Positions 34,776 to 43,508 of a stretch of DNA of 55,169 bases are shown one piece after another (position 1 is the first letter of the stretch; each line of letters opens with the position of its first letter). The DNA lies in NCBI GenBank assembly GCA_030836725.1, contig JAUPLV010000001.1, positions 1-55,169 of the forward strand, in the 5' to 3' direction. This DNA comes from Pseudomonadota bacterium (lineage in GTDB: Bacteria; Pseudomonadota; Gammaproteobacteria; Burkholderiales; Thiobacillaceae). A program made the translations under genes and the position numbers. The notes below the pieces were generated by a model. It saw only the letters and a program-made list of their open reading frames with translations. It did no database searches and was not told where the DNA came from.

Positions 34776-36042
34776 CCTGCGCGCACGGGTCGCCCTGTAT
34801 TTCGCCGGCCTGGGTGCGCTGCTCAGCCTGGTCATGGCCATGATGATGTACCAGTCCGCCCATGACCTGAGCCTGCGCCTGGTGGATGAAACCCTGACCG
34901 CCGAACTGGACGACTACATCGCCCGCCGCGGGCGCAACCCCCACTCGCTGCCGCCATCCACCGTCATCCTGCAGGGCTATGTGCGTGAAGCGGGCGAGAC
35001 GGACGGCGTGCCGGATTACCTCGCCAGGCTGCCGCCCGGCCGTCACGAAGTCCGCGTCGGCGAGCTGTTCTACCGGGCAGCCGTCCTCGACCAGGACAAC
35101 GCCCGCTACTACCTGCTTCACGACATCTCCCTGAAACTCAAGCGCGAGCGGCGCTTTGCCCAGCAGCTCAGCGTCGTTGCATTCGCCATGACCCTGCTCT
35201 CCGCCTTGCTGGGTATTTTTCTTTCCGGCGCGGCGATCGCGCCGGTGCGCGACCTCGCCGCGCGGGTACGCCACCGCCGGCCGGAAGACTGGGACCGGCC
35301 GCTGGCCGAACATTTTCATGATCGCGAAATCGAGGAACTGGCCGGCGTATTCGACCGCCAGCTCAGCCGCATGCGCGCCTTCATGGAGCGCGAGCGCGCC
35401 TTCGGCGCCGACATGAGCCACGAATTGCGCACCGCGCTGGCCGTCATTCTCAGCGCCACCGAAGTGCTGCTGGACGACGACAAGCTGAACGAAAAGCAAA
35501 AGGCGCGCGTGCAGCGCATCGAGCGAGCAGCGCGCGACATGGCCGAACTCGGCACCGCCCTTCTGCTCATGGCGCGCGAGGATCATGCCCAGCCCGCCAG
35601 CGGCTGCCAGGTCGCCGCGGTCATCGAGGACGCGGTGGAAAGGCAGCACCACGTGCTCGGCAGCAAGCCGATTGCCGTCGACGTGCAAACCGACCCCAGC
35701 CTCGTCGTCGCCGCCGATTGCGGGCTGGTCGATATCCTGGTCAGCAACCTGGTGCGCAACGCCTTTTCCTACACCGACGCCGGCAGCGTCACCATCCGTC
35801 AGGACAGCCGCAGCCTCGTCATCTCCGACACCGGCCGCGGCATTCCCGCCGACGCCATCGACCAGGCCTTCCTGCGCCACTTCCGCGACATCAGCAGCAC
35901 CGGCGCCGGCATCGGCCTGTCCCTGGTCAAGCGCATCTGCGACCGCTACGGCTGGCAAGTCCGGCTGGAGAGCGGGGAGCAGCAGGGCACCACCGTGACG
36001 GTAGTGTTCGCGCGGCTGGAAAGCAGGCAGCACAGCCAATAG
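34759..36042 (+). CDS. Sensor histidine kinase
   Basis: A 427-residue inner-membrane kinase. Two membrane helices (about 10-32 and 140-162) enclose a periplasmic sensor of about 105 residues. A HAMP-like stretch follows, then the dimerisation motif MSHELRT with H221 as the phospho-site, an N box (NLVRNAFSYT), G1 (SDTGRGIP) and G2 (GAGIGLSL). The PhoQ/QseC-like layout fits an envelope signal. It overlaps the response regulator by 17 bases. The next gene is an LTA-synthase-like envelope enzyme, a possible target. Confidence 0.9.
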   Translation: MPRLHSLRARVALYFAGLGALLSLVMAMMMYQSAHDLSLRLVDETLTAELDDYIARRGRNPHSLPPSTVILQGYVREAGETDGVPDYLARLPPGRHEVRVGELFYRAAVLDQDNARYYLLHDISLKLKRERRFAQQLSVVAFAMTLLSALLGIFLSGAAIAPVRDLAARVRHRRPEDWDRPLAEHFHDREIEELAGVFDRQLSRMRAFMERERAFGADMSHELRTALAVILSATEVLLDDDKLNEKQKARVQRIERAARDMAELGTALLLMAREDHAQPASGCQVAAVIEDAVERQHHVLGSKPIAVDVQTDPSLVVAADCGLVDILVSNLVRNAFSYTDAGSVTIRQDSRSLVISDTGRGIPADAIDQAFLRHFRDISSTGAGIGLSLVKRICDRYGWQVRLESGEQQGTTVTVVFARLESRQHSQ

Positions 36043-36187
36043 CGGCCCCTCCCCCATCCGCGATCAATGCGGCCCCGATTCCAGCCTTCACGGTTTTTGC
36101 GGTTCGTTGGGCGGTTTTCCGGGGCACCAGGTCGCGCCGATGGTGTAACGTTCGGGTCCGCAATAAATATGCCCCAGATTATCCCGC

Positions 36188-38134
36188 ATGAAATTTCGCC
36201 CGTTCCGTTTCACCCACCTGCCGTTTCTGCCCTACGCCCTGTTGTTTCTGTCCATCGCCAGCCTGACGCGCCTGGCGCTGACGGCACAAACCGGCCTCGG
36301 CACGATCCCGGTTTCGCTCTGGCCCGACCTGTTCCTGCGCGGCATCGGATTCGATCTGGCGGTGCTCGCCTGGCTGCTCGCGCCGATGCTGCTGTGGGCC
36401 ACGCTGTGGCCAGGGCGCTGGCGCAATACGCGCTGGCAGGGGGAGCTGCGCCTGGCGATCTTCTTCCTGATGGCGACGATCCTGCTGTTCGGTGCGCTTT
36501 CGGAATGGGTTTTTTGGGAGGAGTTCGAAACCCGTTTCAACTTCATCGCCGTCGATTATCTGGTCTACACCCACGAAGTAATCGGCAACATCGTCGAGTC
36601 CTATCCGGTCGGCACCCTGCTCGCCGGTGTGGCTGCGCTGGCTGCGTTTCCGACCTGGCTGTTTCGATCGCGCATCCGGGCCGCGGGCATTCCCGCAACC
36701 CAGGTCCGCTTGCGCCTGCTGTATGCCGTCCTGGCGGTGGCCCTGCCCTGGGGCGCATGGAATCTGGCCGATGTCGACCAGATGCAGTTTTCCGGCAACG
36801 CCTATGCCAACGAGCTTGCCGGCAACGGCCTGATGACCTTCGTTGCCGCCTTCCAGCGCAACGAACTGGATTATGAGCGCTTCTATGCGACGCTCCCCCC
36901 GGCGCAAGCTGATCGCATCCTGGCCGAGCTCGGCGTTGAACGAGCGCCGCTGTCGAAGGCGCTGAATCCCGGTCCCGACGAAAGCGAGCTCTTCGATTTG
37001 CGGCGCCTGCCGTTCAAGCGCCCGCCACGCAACGTGGTGCTGATTTCGGTGGAAAGCCTGTCCGCCAGGTTTCTCGGCAGCTTCGGAAATCCGGCCGGGT
37101 TGACCCCGCGTCTGGACGCACTGGCAAAGGACGGCCTGCTGTTCACCCATCTCTATGCCACCGGCACGCGCACGGTGCGCGGCCTGGAGGCCCTGTCGCT
37201 CGGCACGCCGCCGATCCCCGGCCAGGCGATCGTGCGACGGCCCGGCAACGAGCATCTGGCGACAGCCGGCGAGATTCTGCGCCGGCAGGGCTACGAGACG
37301 CTTTTCCTGTATGGCGGCTACGGCTATTTCGACAACATGAATGGCTACTTCGCCGGCAACGACTATCGGGTGGTCGACCGTACCGATTTTCCGAAAGCAT
37401 CGGTCGGCTTCGGCAACGTCTGGGGGGTCGCCGACGAGTTCCTTTACGACAACAGTCTCGTGCAGCTCAACCAGGCCCATGCCGCAGGCAAACCGTTCCT
37501 GGCGCAGATCATGACCACCTCCAACCACCGCCCCTATACCTACCCCGATGGCCGCATCGACATCCCCTCGCCGGGCAAACGCGAGGGCGCGGTGAAATAC
37601 ACCGATTACGCGATCGGCCGCTTCATCGACCAGGCACGCAACAAACCCTGGTTTGACGAAACCCTGTTCGTCATCGTCGCCGACCATTGCGCTTCCGCCT
37701 CCGGCAAGACCAAGCTGCCGGTTCCGGGCTATCACATCCCGCTGATTCTCTACGCGCCGTCCATGCTGGCTCCTGGGCGCGACGACCGACTTGCGAGCCA
37801 GATCGACATTCCGCCAACCTTGCTGGATGTGCTGGGCCTGCCCGGCGACAACCATTTCTTCGGCAAGTCGCTATTCGAACAGCGCCTCGAAAACCGGCGT
37901 GCCTTCATCAGCAATTACCAGGAACTGGGCTACCTGAAAGCGGACAAGCTGATCGTGCTGGGCCCGAAGCAACGGGTCGACACCTTTCGGATCGATGCCA
38001 ACGGCGAAGCCAGTCCTGCCGCACCGGATTCGCGCCTTCGCGACGAGGCCGTGGCCTACTACCAGGCCGCTTTCAAGGCGTTCAAAGAGGGCGCATTGAA
38101 AATGCGGGCGCAGGAAAAGGGTATGACGCGATAG
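36188..38134 (+). CDS. LTA synthase-like membrane phosphoglycerol/phosphoethanolamine transferase
   Basis: A 648-residue protein. The N-terminal half (about 1-200) holds about five membrane helices; the C-terminal half is an alkaline-phosphatase/sulfatase-fold domain in the periplasm. ISVESL (Glu289) binds the metal, the Thr-rich GTRTVRG segment (about 326-332) carries the nucleophile, and ADHCAS ends the metal site. In proteobacteria such proteins modify periplasmic glucans or lipids with phosphoglycerol or phosphoethanolamine (OpgB-like). Which group it moves cannot be read from sequence. The two-component system just upstream may control it. Confidence 0.85.
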   Translation: MKFRPFRFTHLPFLPYALLFLSIASLTRLALTAQTGLGTIPVSLWPDLFLRGIGFDLAVLAWLLAPMLLWATLWPGRWRNTRWQGELRLAIFFLMATILLFGALSEWVFWEEFETRFNFIAVDYLVYTHEVIGNIVESYPVGTLLAGVAALAAFPTWLFRSRIRAAGIPATQVRLRLLYAVLAVALPWGAWNLADVDQMQFSGNAYANELAGNGLMTFVAAFQRNELDYERFYATLPPAQADRILAELGVERAPLSKALNPGPDESELFDLRRLPFKRPPRNVVLISVESLSARFLGSFGNPAGLTPRLDALAKDGLLFTHLYATGTRTVRGLEALSLGTPPIPGQAIVRRPGNEHLATAGEILRRQGYETLFLYGGYGYFDNMNGYFAGNDYRVVDRTDFPKASVGFGNVWGVADEFLYDNSLVQLNQAHAAGKPFLAQIMTTSNHRPYTYPDGRIDIPSPGKREGAVKYTDYAIGRFIDQARNKPWFDETLFVIVADHCASASGKTKLPVPGYHIPLILYAPSMLAPGRDDRLASQIDIPPTLLDVLGLPGDNHFFGKSLFEQRLENRRAFISNYQELGYLKADKLIVLGPKQRVDTFRIDANGEASPAAPDSRLRDEAVAYYQAAFKAFKEGALKMRAQEKGMTR

Positions 38135-38292
38135 TCACATGTTCGAACCGCCTGGGCGCCGTGCGCTTCCGGTTCGATGGGTCTCGCCGCCAGCCTGTTT
38201 GCGTTGCGGGGACGCGCGGCCTGCCCCTGAAAATGCGAAAATTGACACGGGCGCCGGAAAACCCTACAAGAAACCTGCACAAGTGAGAATCC

Positions 38293-38306
38293 GTCTCATA
38301 TGAGAC
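38293..38306. promoter_or_regulatory. Palindrome GTCTCATATGAGAC before the FeoB-like gene
   Basis: A perfect 14-bp palindrome ending 11 bp before the FeoB-like start, near where a ribosome site or -10 would be. It looks like a dimeric repressor operator. I cannot name the protein. The rest of the 183-bp gap (38135-38317) shows nothing clear. Confidence 0.5.
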
Positions 38307-38317
38307 ATCCCTGATAC

Positions 38318-40375
38318 ATGACCTCGCCCGCGCACACCTTTCCCCTTCACGGCCCCGGACTGCGCGGGACCCGGCGGCCCCGCGTGGCCATCGTCGGCCG
38401 CACCGACAGCGGCAAGCACAGCATTTTCCGCGCGGCGGCCGCCACCTCCACCCGCCACGAGCGCCTGGCCGGCATCGGCCCCGCGTACGAGGAATGCCTG
38501 GTCGAGGTGGGCATCGACCAGATTTCCCTGGTCGCGTTGCCCGCCATCGACGGCCTCCACCACCCGGACGAAGGCGCCTGCGTGACGCTGAAATATCTGC
38601 TGTGGGGTGACCGCTGGCCGGTCATCGCCGGGCACGAGGCGCATCAGCCGGAGCACGCATTCGACGCTCCCGACGTGCTGCTGATGGTGATGGACGCCAC
38701 CGCGCTGGAGCGCGACCTCGAGCTTGCGCTGGAACTGACGCAGCTGGGACGGCCGATGGTGTTCGCGCTCAACCGCATGGACGAGGCACGGGCCAAGCGG
38801 CGCTTCATCAACGTGCGCACCCTCGCTTCCAGACTGGGCGCGCCGGTGGTGCCGACCGTCGCGCACATGGGCATCGGCCTGGCCGACCTGTATTCCACCG
38901 TGGTGCGCATCGCACGCGAGGCCCGGCATGCCCACGCGCAGCCGCCGTCCCATCCCCCCAGCGCGCACATCGAGGCGCAATTGCGCGCCATCGCCGACAT
39001 CGCGCACCAGCCCGACGTAGCGGCTGCGTTCGCGGCGCCCGAAGCCTTGCTGACGCACCAGCTCGCCGAGAACGACGGCTACTTCGCACAGGAATTGCAG
39101 GCGCATTTTCCCGACCGCCACGCCGCCCTGCTCGCCGCGCGCGCCGCCGCCGACGCGGCGCTGCCGCGCCCGCTGGCGGAGGAAATCCACGCCGACCGCC
39201 ATCACCGCGCCGCCCTGCTGTACGAGGCGGTGACCCGACCCGGCGAGGAAGGCGCGCCGCCGCGCTGGCAGCGCTGGGCGGACGATCTTTTCCTGCATCC
39301 ACGCTGGGGCTTCGCCGGCACCCTGGCGGTGTTCGCGCTGGTGCTGCTGTTCGTTTTCGAGGTGAGCGCCTTTCTCGACAGCCTCACCGTCGCGCGCCTG
39401 ATCGTGTGGGCCGAGCCGTGGCAGCCGACCGATCTCGCGGGGGTGCTCGCCCGCGCCGTGCTGGACGGCTTCATCGGCCTGGCCGGCATCGTCATCCCCT
39501 ACATGATCCCGCTGGTGCTGCTGCTGGTGTGGCTGGAAGAATCCGGAATCATGCACCGTGTCGCCTTCGTGGTGGATCGCGGCTTCCATCGGCTGGGGCT
39601 GCATGGCGGCGTCGCCCTGCCTTTCCTGATGGGACTGGGCTGCAACGTGCCGGCGCTGGCCGCCACCGCCGCCGTCACCCACGGCCGCGACCGCACCGTG
39701 GCCTCGCTCTTGATCACCTTCCTGCCGTGTTCGGCACGCTCGGCCATCATCCTGGCGGTGGGCGGCAAGTACCTCGGCGGCCTCGGCGTGTTCGCGCTGT
39801 TCATGCTCGCCCCCGTCGTCGTCAGCCTGGTCGGCAAGCTGCTCAAGCGCCGCTATCCCGAGACCACCCCCGGCATGATCCAGGAGATCCCCGCCTACGC
39901 CGTGCCCAGCCTGCGCGCCCTGCTCGCCAGTACCTGGGAGCGCAGCCGCGACATCGTCACCATCGTGCTGCCGCTGCTGGTCGCAGGCAGCGTGGTGCTG
40001 GCGCTGCTGGGCTATTTCGGCGCCGATGCCTGGATCAATCTCGCGCTGACGCCGGTGACCGGATGGTGGCTGGGGCTGCCGGTGGCGCTGGGGGTGCCGA
40101 TCCTGTTCGGCGTGCTGCGCAAGGAACTGTCGCTGCTCATGGTGTTCCAGGCGCTCGGCACCCAGGAACTGTCCAGCGTGCTCGACACCACGCAGATCGC
40201 CACCTTCCTGGTGTTCCTGACCTTCTATGTGCCCTGCGTGTCCACCTTCGCCATGATGCTGAAGCTGCTCGGCCGGCGCGACGCGCTGTATTCGGTCGGC
40301 CTTTCCATCGGCGTGGCGCTTGCCGTGGCGGCGGCGGTGCGCTGGTCACTGGAATTGACCGGGCAGGTCTTATAG
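38318..40375 (+). CDS. FeoB-like transporter with degenerate G-domain
   Basis: A 685-residue protein. The N-terminal part (about 20-200) resembles a FeoB G-protein, but the motifs are damaged. G1 reads GRTDSGKHS (Lys followed by His, not Ser/Thr). The DxxG region reads VALPAIDG with Ala for Asp and Gly. Only NRMD (G4, about 152-155) is kept. The membrane part (about 325-680) has the FeoB Gate and core hallmarks, GCNVPALAATAAV and FLPCSARSAI, with about ten helices. No FeoA neighbour exists. I infer an ion or metal transporter that has lost GTP control; iron is not certain. Confidence 0.8.
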   Translation: MTSPAHTFPLHGPGLRGTRRPRVAIVGRTDSGKHSIFRAAAATSTRHERLAGIGPAYEECLVEVGIDQISLVALPAIDGLHHPDEGACVTLKYLLWGDRWPVIAGHEAHQPEHAFDAPDVLLMVMDATALERDLELALELTQLGRPMVFALNRMDEARAKRRFINVRTLASRLGAPVVPTVAHMGIGLADLYSTVVRIAREARHAHAQPPSHPPSAHIEAQLRAIADIAHQPDVAAAFAAPEALLTHQLAENDGYFAQELQAHFPDRHAALLAARAAADAALPRPLAEEIHADRHHRAALLYEAVTRPGEEGAPPRWQRWADDLFLHPRWGFAGTLAVFALVLLFVFEVSAFLDSLTVARLIVWAEPWQPTDLAGVLARAVLDGFIGLAGIVIPYMIPLVLLLVWLEESGIMHRVAFVVDRGFHRLGLHGGVALPFLMGLGCNVPALAATAAVTHGRDRTVASLLITFLPCSARSAIILAVGGKYLGGLGVFALFMLAPVVVSLVGKLLKRRYPETTPGMIQEIPAYAVPSLRALLASTWERSRDIVTIVLPLLVAGSVVLALLGYFGADAWINLALTPVTGWWLGLPVALGVPILFGVLRKELSLLMVFQALGTQELSSVLDTTQIATFLVFLTFYVPCVSTFAMMLKLLGRRDALYSVGLSIGVALAVAAAVRWSLELTGQVL

Positions 40376-40437
40376 CGGATTGGAGGGTCGATTCCGGCCC
40401 TTCGCCGTCCACGAATTAACACCGGCTTGCCCATCGC

Positions 40438-40454
40438 TTAACCTTGGGTTAACA
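40438..40454. promoter_or_regulatory. LysR/CbbR-type motif upstream of first SulP
   Basis: TTAACCTTGGGTTAACA contains TTAA-N7-TTAA, the TNA-N7-TNA form reported for CbbR and other LysR sites. TTAACACC repeats directly at 40416-40423 and 40449-40456, 33 bp apart. A closely similar 17-mer lies at 44970-44986. It sits 51 bp before the SulP start. Confidence 0.5.
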
Positions 40455-40504
40455 CCCTCATCGCTACGATTCGACCCAATTCTCCTGGTCGGATTTTACA
40501 AGCG

Positions 40505-42331
40505 ATGCTTACCCCTCTTGCCCGTTTAAGTGTTCCTTCCCTCCGCCCCGATTGGCCTCGGTTTCTGCCGTTTCTGCGCTGGCGTAACCGCGTCAACAAG
40601 CAAAGCCTGCGCGATGACCTCATCGCCGGCCTGACCGGCGCGCTGGTTGCGCTGCCGCAGGGCGTGGCCTTTGCCACCATCGCCGGCATGCCGCCGGAAT
40701 ACGGCCTCTATGCGGGGATGATCCCGGCCATCATCGCGGCGCTCTTCGGTTCCTCCTGGCATCTGGTGTCGGGGCCGACCACGGCCGCCTCGATCGTGCT
40801 GTTCTCGGTGCTGTCGCCCCATGCCGAGCCAGGCACAGCGCAGTACGTGAGCCTGGCGCTGACGATGACTTTTCTGGTCGGGGTGATCCAACTGGTGATG
40901 GGGCTGGCGCGCATGGGCACGCTGGTCAACTTCATCTCGCACTCGGTGGTGACCGGGTTCACTGCCGGCGCGGCAATCCTCATCGCCACCAACCAGGTGA
41001 AGCATTTCTTCGGGCTGGAGATTGCGCGCGGGGCGTCGTTCAGCGACACCTGGAGCGCCCTGTTCCACCAGATCGACCAGATACAACCGGGCGTGACGGC
41101 GGTGGCCAGCCTGACCCTGGTGCTGGGCATCGCGGTCAAACATTTTTTCCCGAAATGGCCCTACATGATCGTGGCCATGCTGGGCGGCTCGGCTGCGGCG
41201 GCCGCACTGAGCGTTTGGCAAGGCGTGCAGATGTCGACGGTGGGCGCGTTGCCGGCGAGCCTGCCGCCGCTGTCGGCGCCTGCGCTGGATGGCGAAAGCA
41301 TCCGAGCGGTCGCGTCCGGGGTGGTGGCGGTGACGCTGCTGGCGCTGACCGAAGCCGTGTCGATCGCGCGTGCGCTGGCCGCGCGCTCCGGCCAGCATAT
41401 CGACGGCAACCAGGAATTCATCGGCCAAGGCATGTCGAACCTCGCCGGCGCGTTCTTCTCGGGCTACGTCGCCACCGGCTCCTTCAACCGCAGCGGCGTG
41501 AACTATGCGGCCGGCGCCAAGACCCCGCTGGCGGCGATGATGGCGGGCGTGTTCCTGCTGCTGGTGGTATTGCTGGTGGCGCCCTGGGCGCGCTTCCTGC
41601 CCAACGCCGCCATGGCCGGCATCCTGTTTCTGGTGGCGTGGGGGCTGATCGACTTCAAGGAGATCGCCCATACGGTGAAGACCAACCGCTCCGAGCTTGC
41701 CATCATGGCCGCCACCTTCGCCGCCACGCTGTTCCTGACGCTGGAAGAGGCCATCATCATCGGCGTGCTGATGTCGCTTTCGCTGTATCTGGCTCGCACC
41801 TCCAAGCCGCAGGTACGGGAGCGCGCGCCCAACCCACACAGCATGAAGCGCAAGTTCACCGACGCCGATCACGCGCCGCAGTGTCCGCAACTGCGCTTCG
41901 TTCGCATCGACGGCTCGCTGTTCTTCGGCGCCACCGCGCATGTGCGCGAGAAACTGGCGGCACTGGACATTGCACGGCCTGAGCAGAAACACGTGGCGAT
42001 CATCGCGCACGGCATCAACTTCATCGACATGGCCGGCGCCGAGGCGCTCGCCGACGAAGCGCGGCGGCGGCGCGCGGCGGGCGGCGGACTCTACCTCATC
42101 GGCATCAAGGACACGGTGCAGGAACAGCTGGCCGAAAGCGGCGCCCTTAAAGCGATCGGCGGCGCCAACCTGTTCGATTCCAAGACCGAGGCCATCGCCG
42201 AGATCTATCGCCGCCTGGACCGCGATATCTGTCGAACCTGCAACGCGCGCATTTTCCGCGAATGCGCACCCGCGCGTACCGAGACAGCCGCTTTGCCTCA
42301 GCCCCTTATCCACGCAGGAGCCCATTCATGA
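40505..42331 (+). CDS. SulP family anion transporter with STAS domain
   Basis: A 608-residue secondary transporter. The membrane domain (about 30-430) carries GLTGALVALPQGVAFATIAG and GLYAGMIPAIIAALFGSSWH at the start, and the conserved NQEFIGQGMSNLAGAFFSGY later. The C-terminal STAS domain (about 465-565) ends near IAEIYRR. A Cys-containing tail (C576, C579 and C586) follows, not typical of the family. SulP proteins carry sulfate, bicarbonate, chloride or C4 acids; autotrophs use some for bicarbonate. The substrate is undecided here. Its stop overlaps the UspA-like gene as ATGA, so the two are coupled. Confidence 0.92.
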   Translation: MLTPLARLSVPSLRPDWPRFLPFLRWRNRVNKQSLRDDLIAGLTGALVALPQGVAFATIAGMPPEYGLYAGMIPAIIAALFGSSWHLVSGPTTAASIVLFSVLSPHAEPGTAQYVSLALTMTFLVGVIQLVMGLARMGTLVNFISHSVVTGFTAGAAILIATNQVKHFFGLEIARGASFSDTWSALFHQIDQIQPGVTAVASLTLVLGIAVKHFFPKWPYMIVAMLGGSAAAAALSVWQGVQMSTVGALPASLPPLSAPALDGESIRAVASGVVAVTLLALTEAVSIARALAARSGQHIDGNQEFIGQGMSNLAGAFFSGYVATGSFNRSGVNYAAGAKTPLAAMMAGVFLLLVVLLVAPWARFLPNAAMAGILFLVAWGLIDFKEIAHTVKTNRSELAIMAATFAATLFLTLEEAIIIGVLMSLSLYLARTSKPQVRERAPNPHSMKRKFTDADHAPQCPQLRFVRIDGSLFFGATAHVREKLAALDIARPEQKHVAIIAHGINFIDMAGAEALADEARRRRAAGGGLYLIGIKDTVQEQLAESGALKAIGGANLFDSKTEAIAEIYRRLDRDICRTCNARIFRECAPARTETAALPQPLIHAGAHS

Positions 42332-42792
42332 AAACCCGTCAGCGCATTTTGATCCCCTTCACCCACGGCTATAGCGGTTCGGCCTTGCTTCGCCGAGCCA
42401 GCGACATCGTCGCATCGGGAGATGTCGAACTGCTGTTGGCGAGCGTGCTGGACACCCGGTCCGGTTTCGACATTGACGGCCCTGCCGGAAACCTTCCGGG
42501 CGAGCGCGCTGCGCGGCTCGCGCCGGCCGAGCAGAAAAGGCTTGAGCACGATTTGATTCGCCACGGCCTCGACCGGGCACAGGCCACCGTGATCTGGGGA
42601 GAACCGCGCTCCGCCCTCGCCACCCTGATCGGCAGTTGGCGCCCTGATCTGGTCGTCTGCGACAGCTGGACACGCCGCATGCTGCCCGCCCGTACAAGCA
42701 AGGAAGGGCCGGAGATAATGAGGATCGGCCGCAATGGCGCCTTTACGCGCCTGGCTGAATTTTTCTACCCGCAAGCGCAGGGCCAGGCCTGA
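42328..42792 (+). CDS. UspA-like protein coupled to SulP
   Basis: A 154-residue universal-stress-protein fold: an N-terminal strand RILIPFTHGYSGS, a helix, VELLLASVL, and the final DLVVCDSWTRR. The canonical nucleotide motif G-x2-G-x9-GS/T is not clear, so ATP binding is doubtful. It begins inside the SulP stop codon, suggesting a cytoplasmic regulatory partner for the transporter. Another Usp-like gene precedes the second SulP. Function is inferred from the fold only. Confidence 0.7.
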   Translation: MKTRQRILIPFTHGYSGSALLRRASDIVASGDVELLLASVLDTRSGFDIDGPAGNLPGERAARLAPAEQKRLEHDLIRHGLDRAQATVIWGEPRSALATLIGSWRPDLVVCDSWTRRMLPARTSKEGPEIMRIGRNGAFTRLAEFFYPQAQGQA

Positions 42793-42854
42793 CCGGGATA
42801 AGCCATCCCGAGCTTGGCGCCGGCTTCGCCCTCACGCTGACTTTGCCGTATCGG

Positions 42855-42869
42855 GGCACGCCCCGTGCC
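42855..42869 (+). promoter_or_regulatory. Possible sigma54-like promoter / hairpin before gamma-CA
   Basis: GGCACG at 42855-42860, then GTGC, with the GG and GC dinucleotides exactly 12 bp apart (GG at 42855, GC at 42867), as in a -24/-12 promoter. The element is also a perfect 6-bp hairpin (GGCACG/CGTGCC), which is a simpler explanation. The flanking bases match the consensus only partly (GGGCACG, GTGC). Confidence 0.3.
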
Positions 42870-42914
42870 GTCACGGCCAATTTTTTCCGGTGACGCAACA
42901 AGAAGGAAACCTCC

Positions 42915-43475
42915 ATGATTCGCCGTAATCCGCAAGGCGACCTGCCGGTCGTGCACGACACCGCCTTTGTCGATCCCACCGCCATCCTCTGTGGCCACAT
43001 CATTGTTGGCGAGAATGTCTTCATCGGGCCATATGCCGTGATTCGCGCCGACGAGGTCGATGAGAACGGCCACATGGACCCCATCGTCATCGGTGCGCAC
43101 TCGAATATCCAGGACGGCGTGGTGATCCACTCCAAGGCGGGCGGGCGGGTCGAGATCGGCGAGCACACCTCGATCGCCCACCGCTCCATCGTTCACGGGC
43201 CCTGTACGGTGGGCAGCCGCGTGTTCATCGGCTTCAACTCGGTGCTGTTCAACTGCACGGTGGGCGAGGGTTCGGTGGTGCGCCACAACTCGGTGGTCGA
43301 AGGCTGCAACGTACCCGACGGCTTCTACATCCCCTCAACCTGCAACATTCACTCGGACGAAGATCTGGCCCGCATCGATCGCGTCACCCCCGACGTGACC
43401 GGATTCTCCGAAAGCGTGGCGCAAGCCAACCACGAACTGGTCAAGGGCTACAAGCGCATCCGAAACGAATTCTAG
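42915..43475 (+). CDS. Gamma-class carbonic anhydrase
   Basis: A 186-residue left-handed beta-helix protein made of hexapeptide repeats. The metal ligands are visible as H72 (VVIHS), H89 and H94 (AHRSIVHG). Arg44 and Asp46 (IRAD), and Gln66-Asp67 (NIQDG), match the active-site residues of Cam-type enzymes. It would form a trimer and interconvert CO2 and bicarbonate. No signal peptide is seen, so it is probably cytosolic. Its place between SulP genes is the main argument for an inorganic-carbon role. AGAAGGA lies eight to ten bases before the ATG. Confidence 0.9.
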   Translation: MIRRNPQGDLPVVHDTAFVDPTAILCGHIIVGENVFIGPYAVIRADEVDENGHMDPIVIGAHSNIQDGVVIHSKAGGRVEIGEHTSIAHRSIVHGPCTVGSRVFIGFNSVLFNCTVGEGSVVRHNSVVEGCNVPDGFYIPSTCNIHSDEDLARIDRVTPDVTGFSESVAQANHELVKGYKRIRNEF

Positions 43476-43508
43476 AATTGCATCGACCCCGAAGAACAGC
43501 GGATTGTG

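Noticed and set aside
40526..42325. 599-residue minus-strand frame opposite SulP1
   Set aside because: His/Arg/Gln-rich, no domain, fully antisense to a clear SulP gene. The same applies to the frames opposite SulP2, hyfB, hyfF and the FeoB-like gene.
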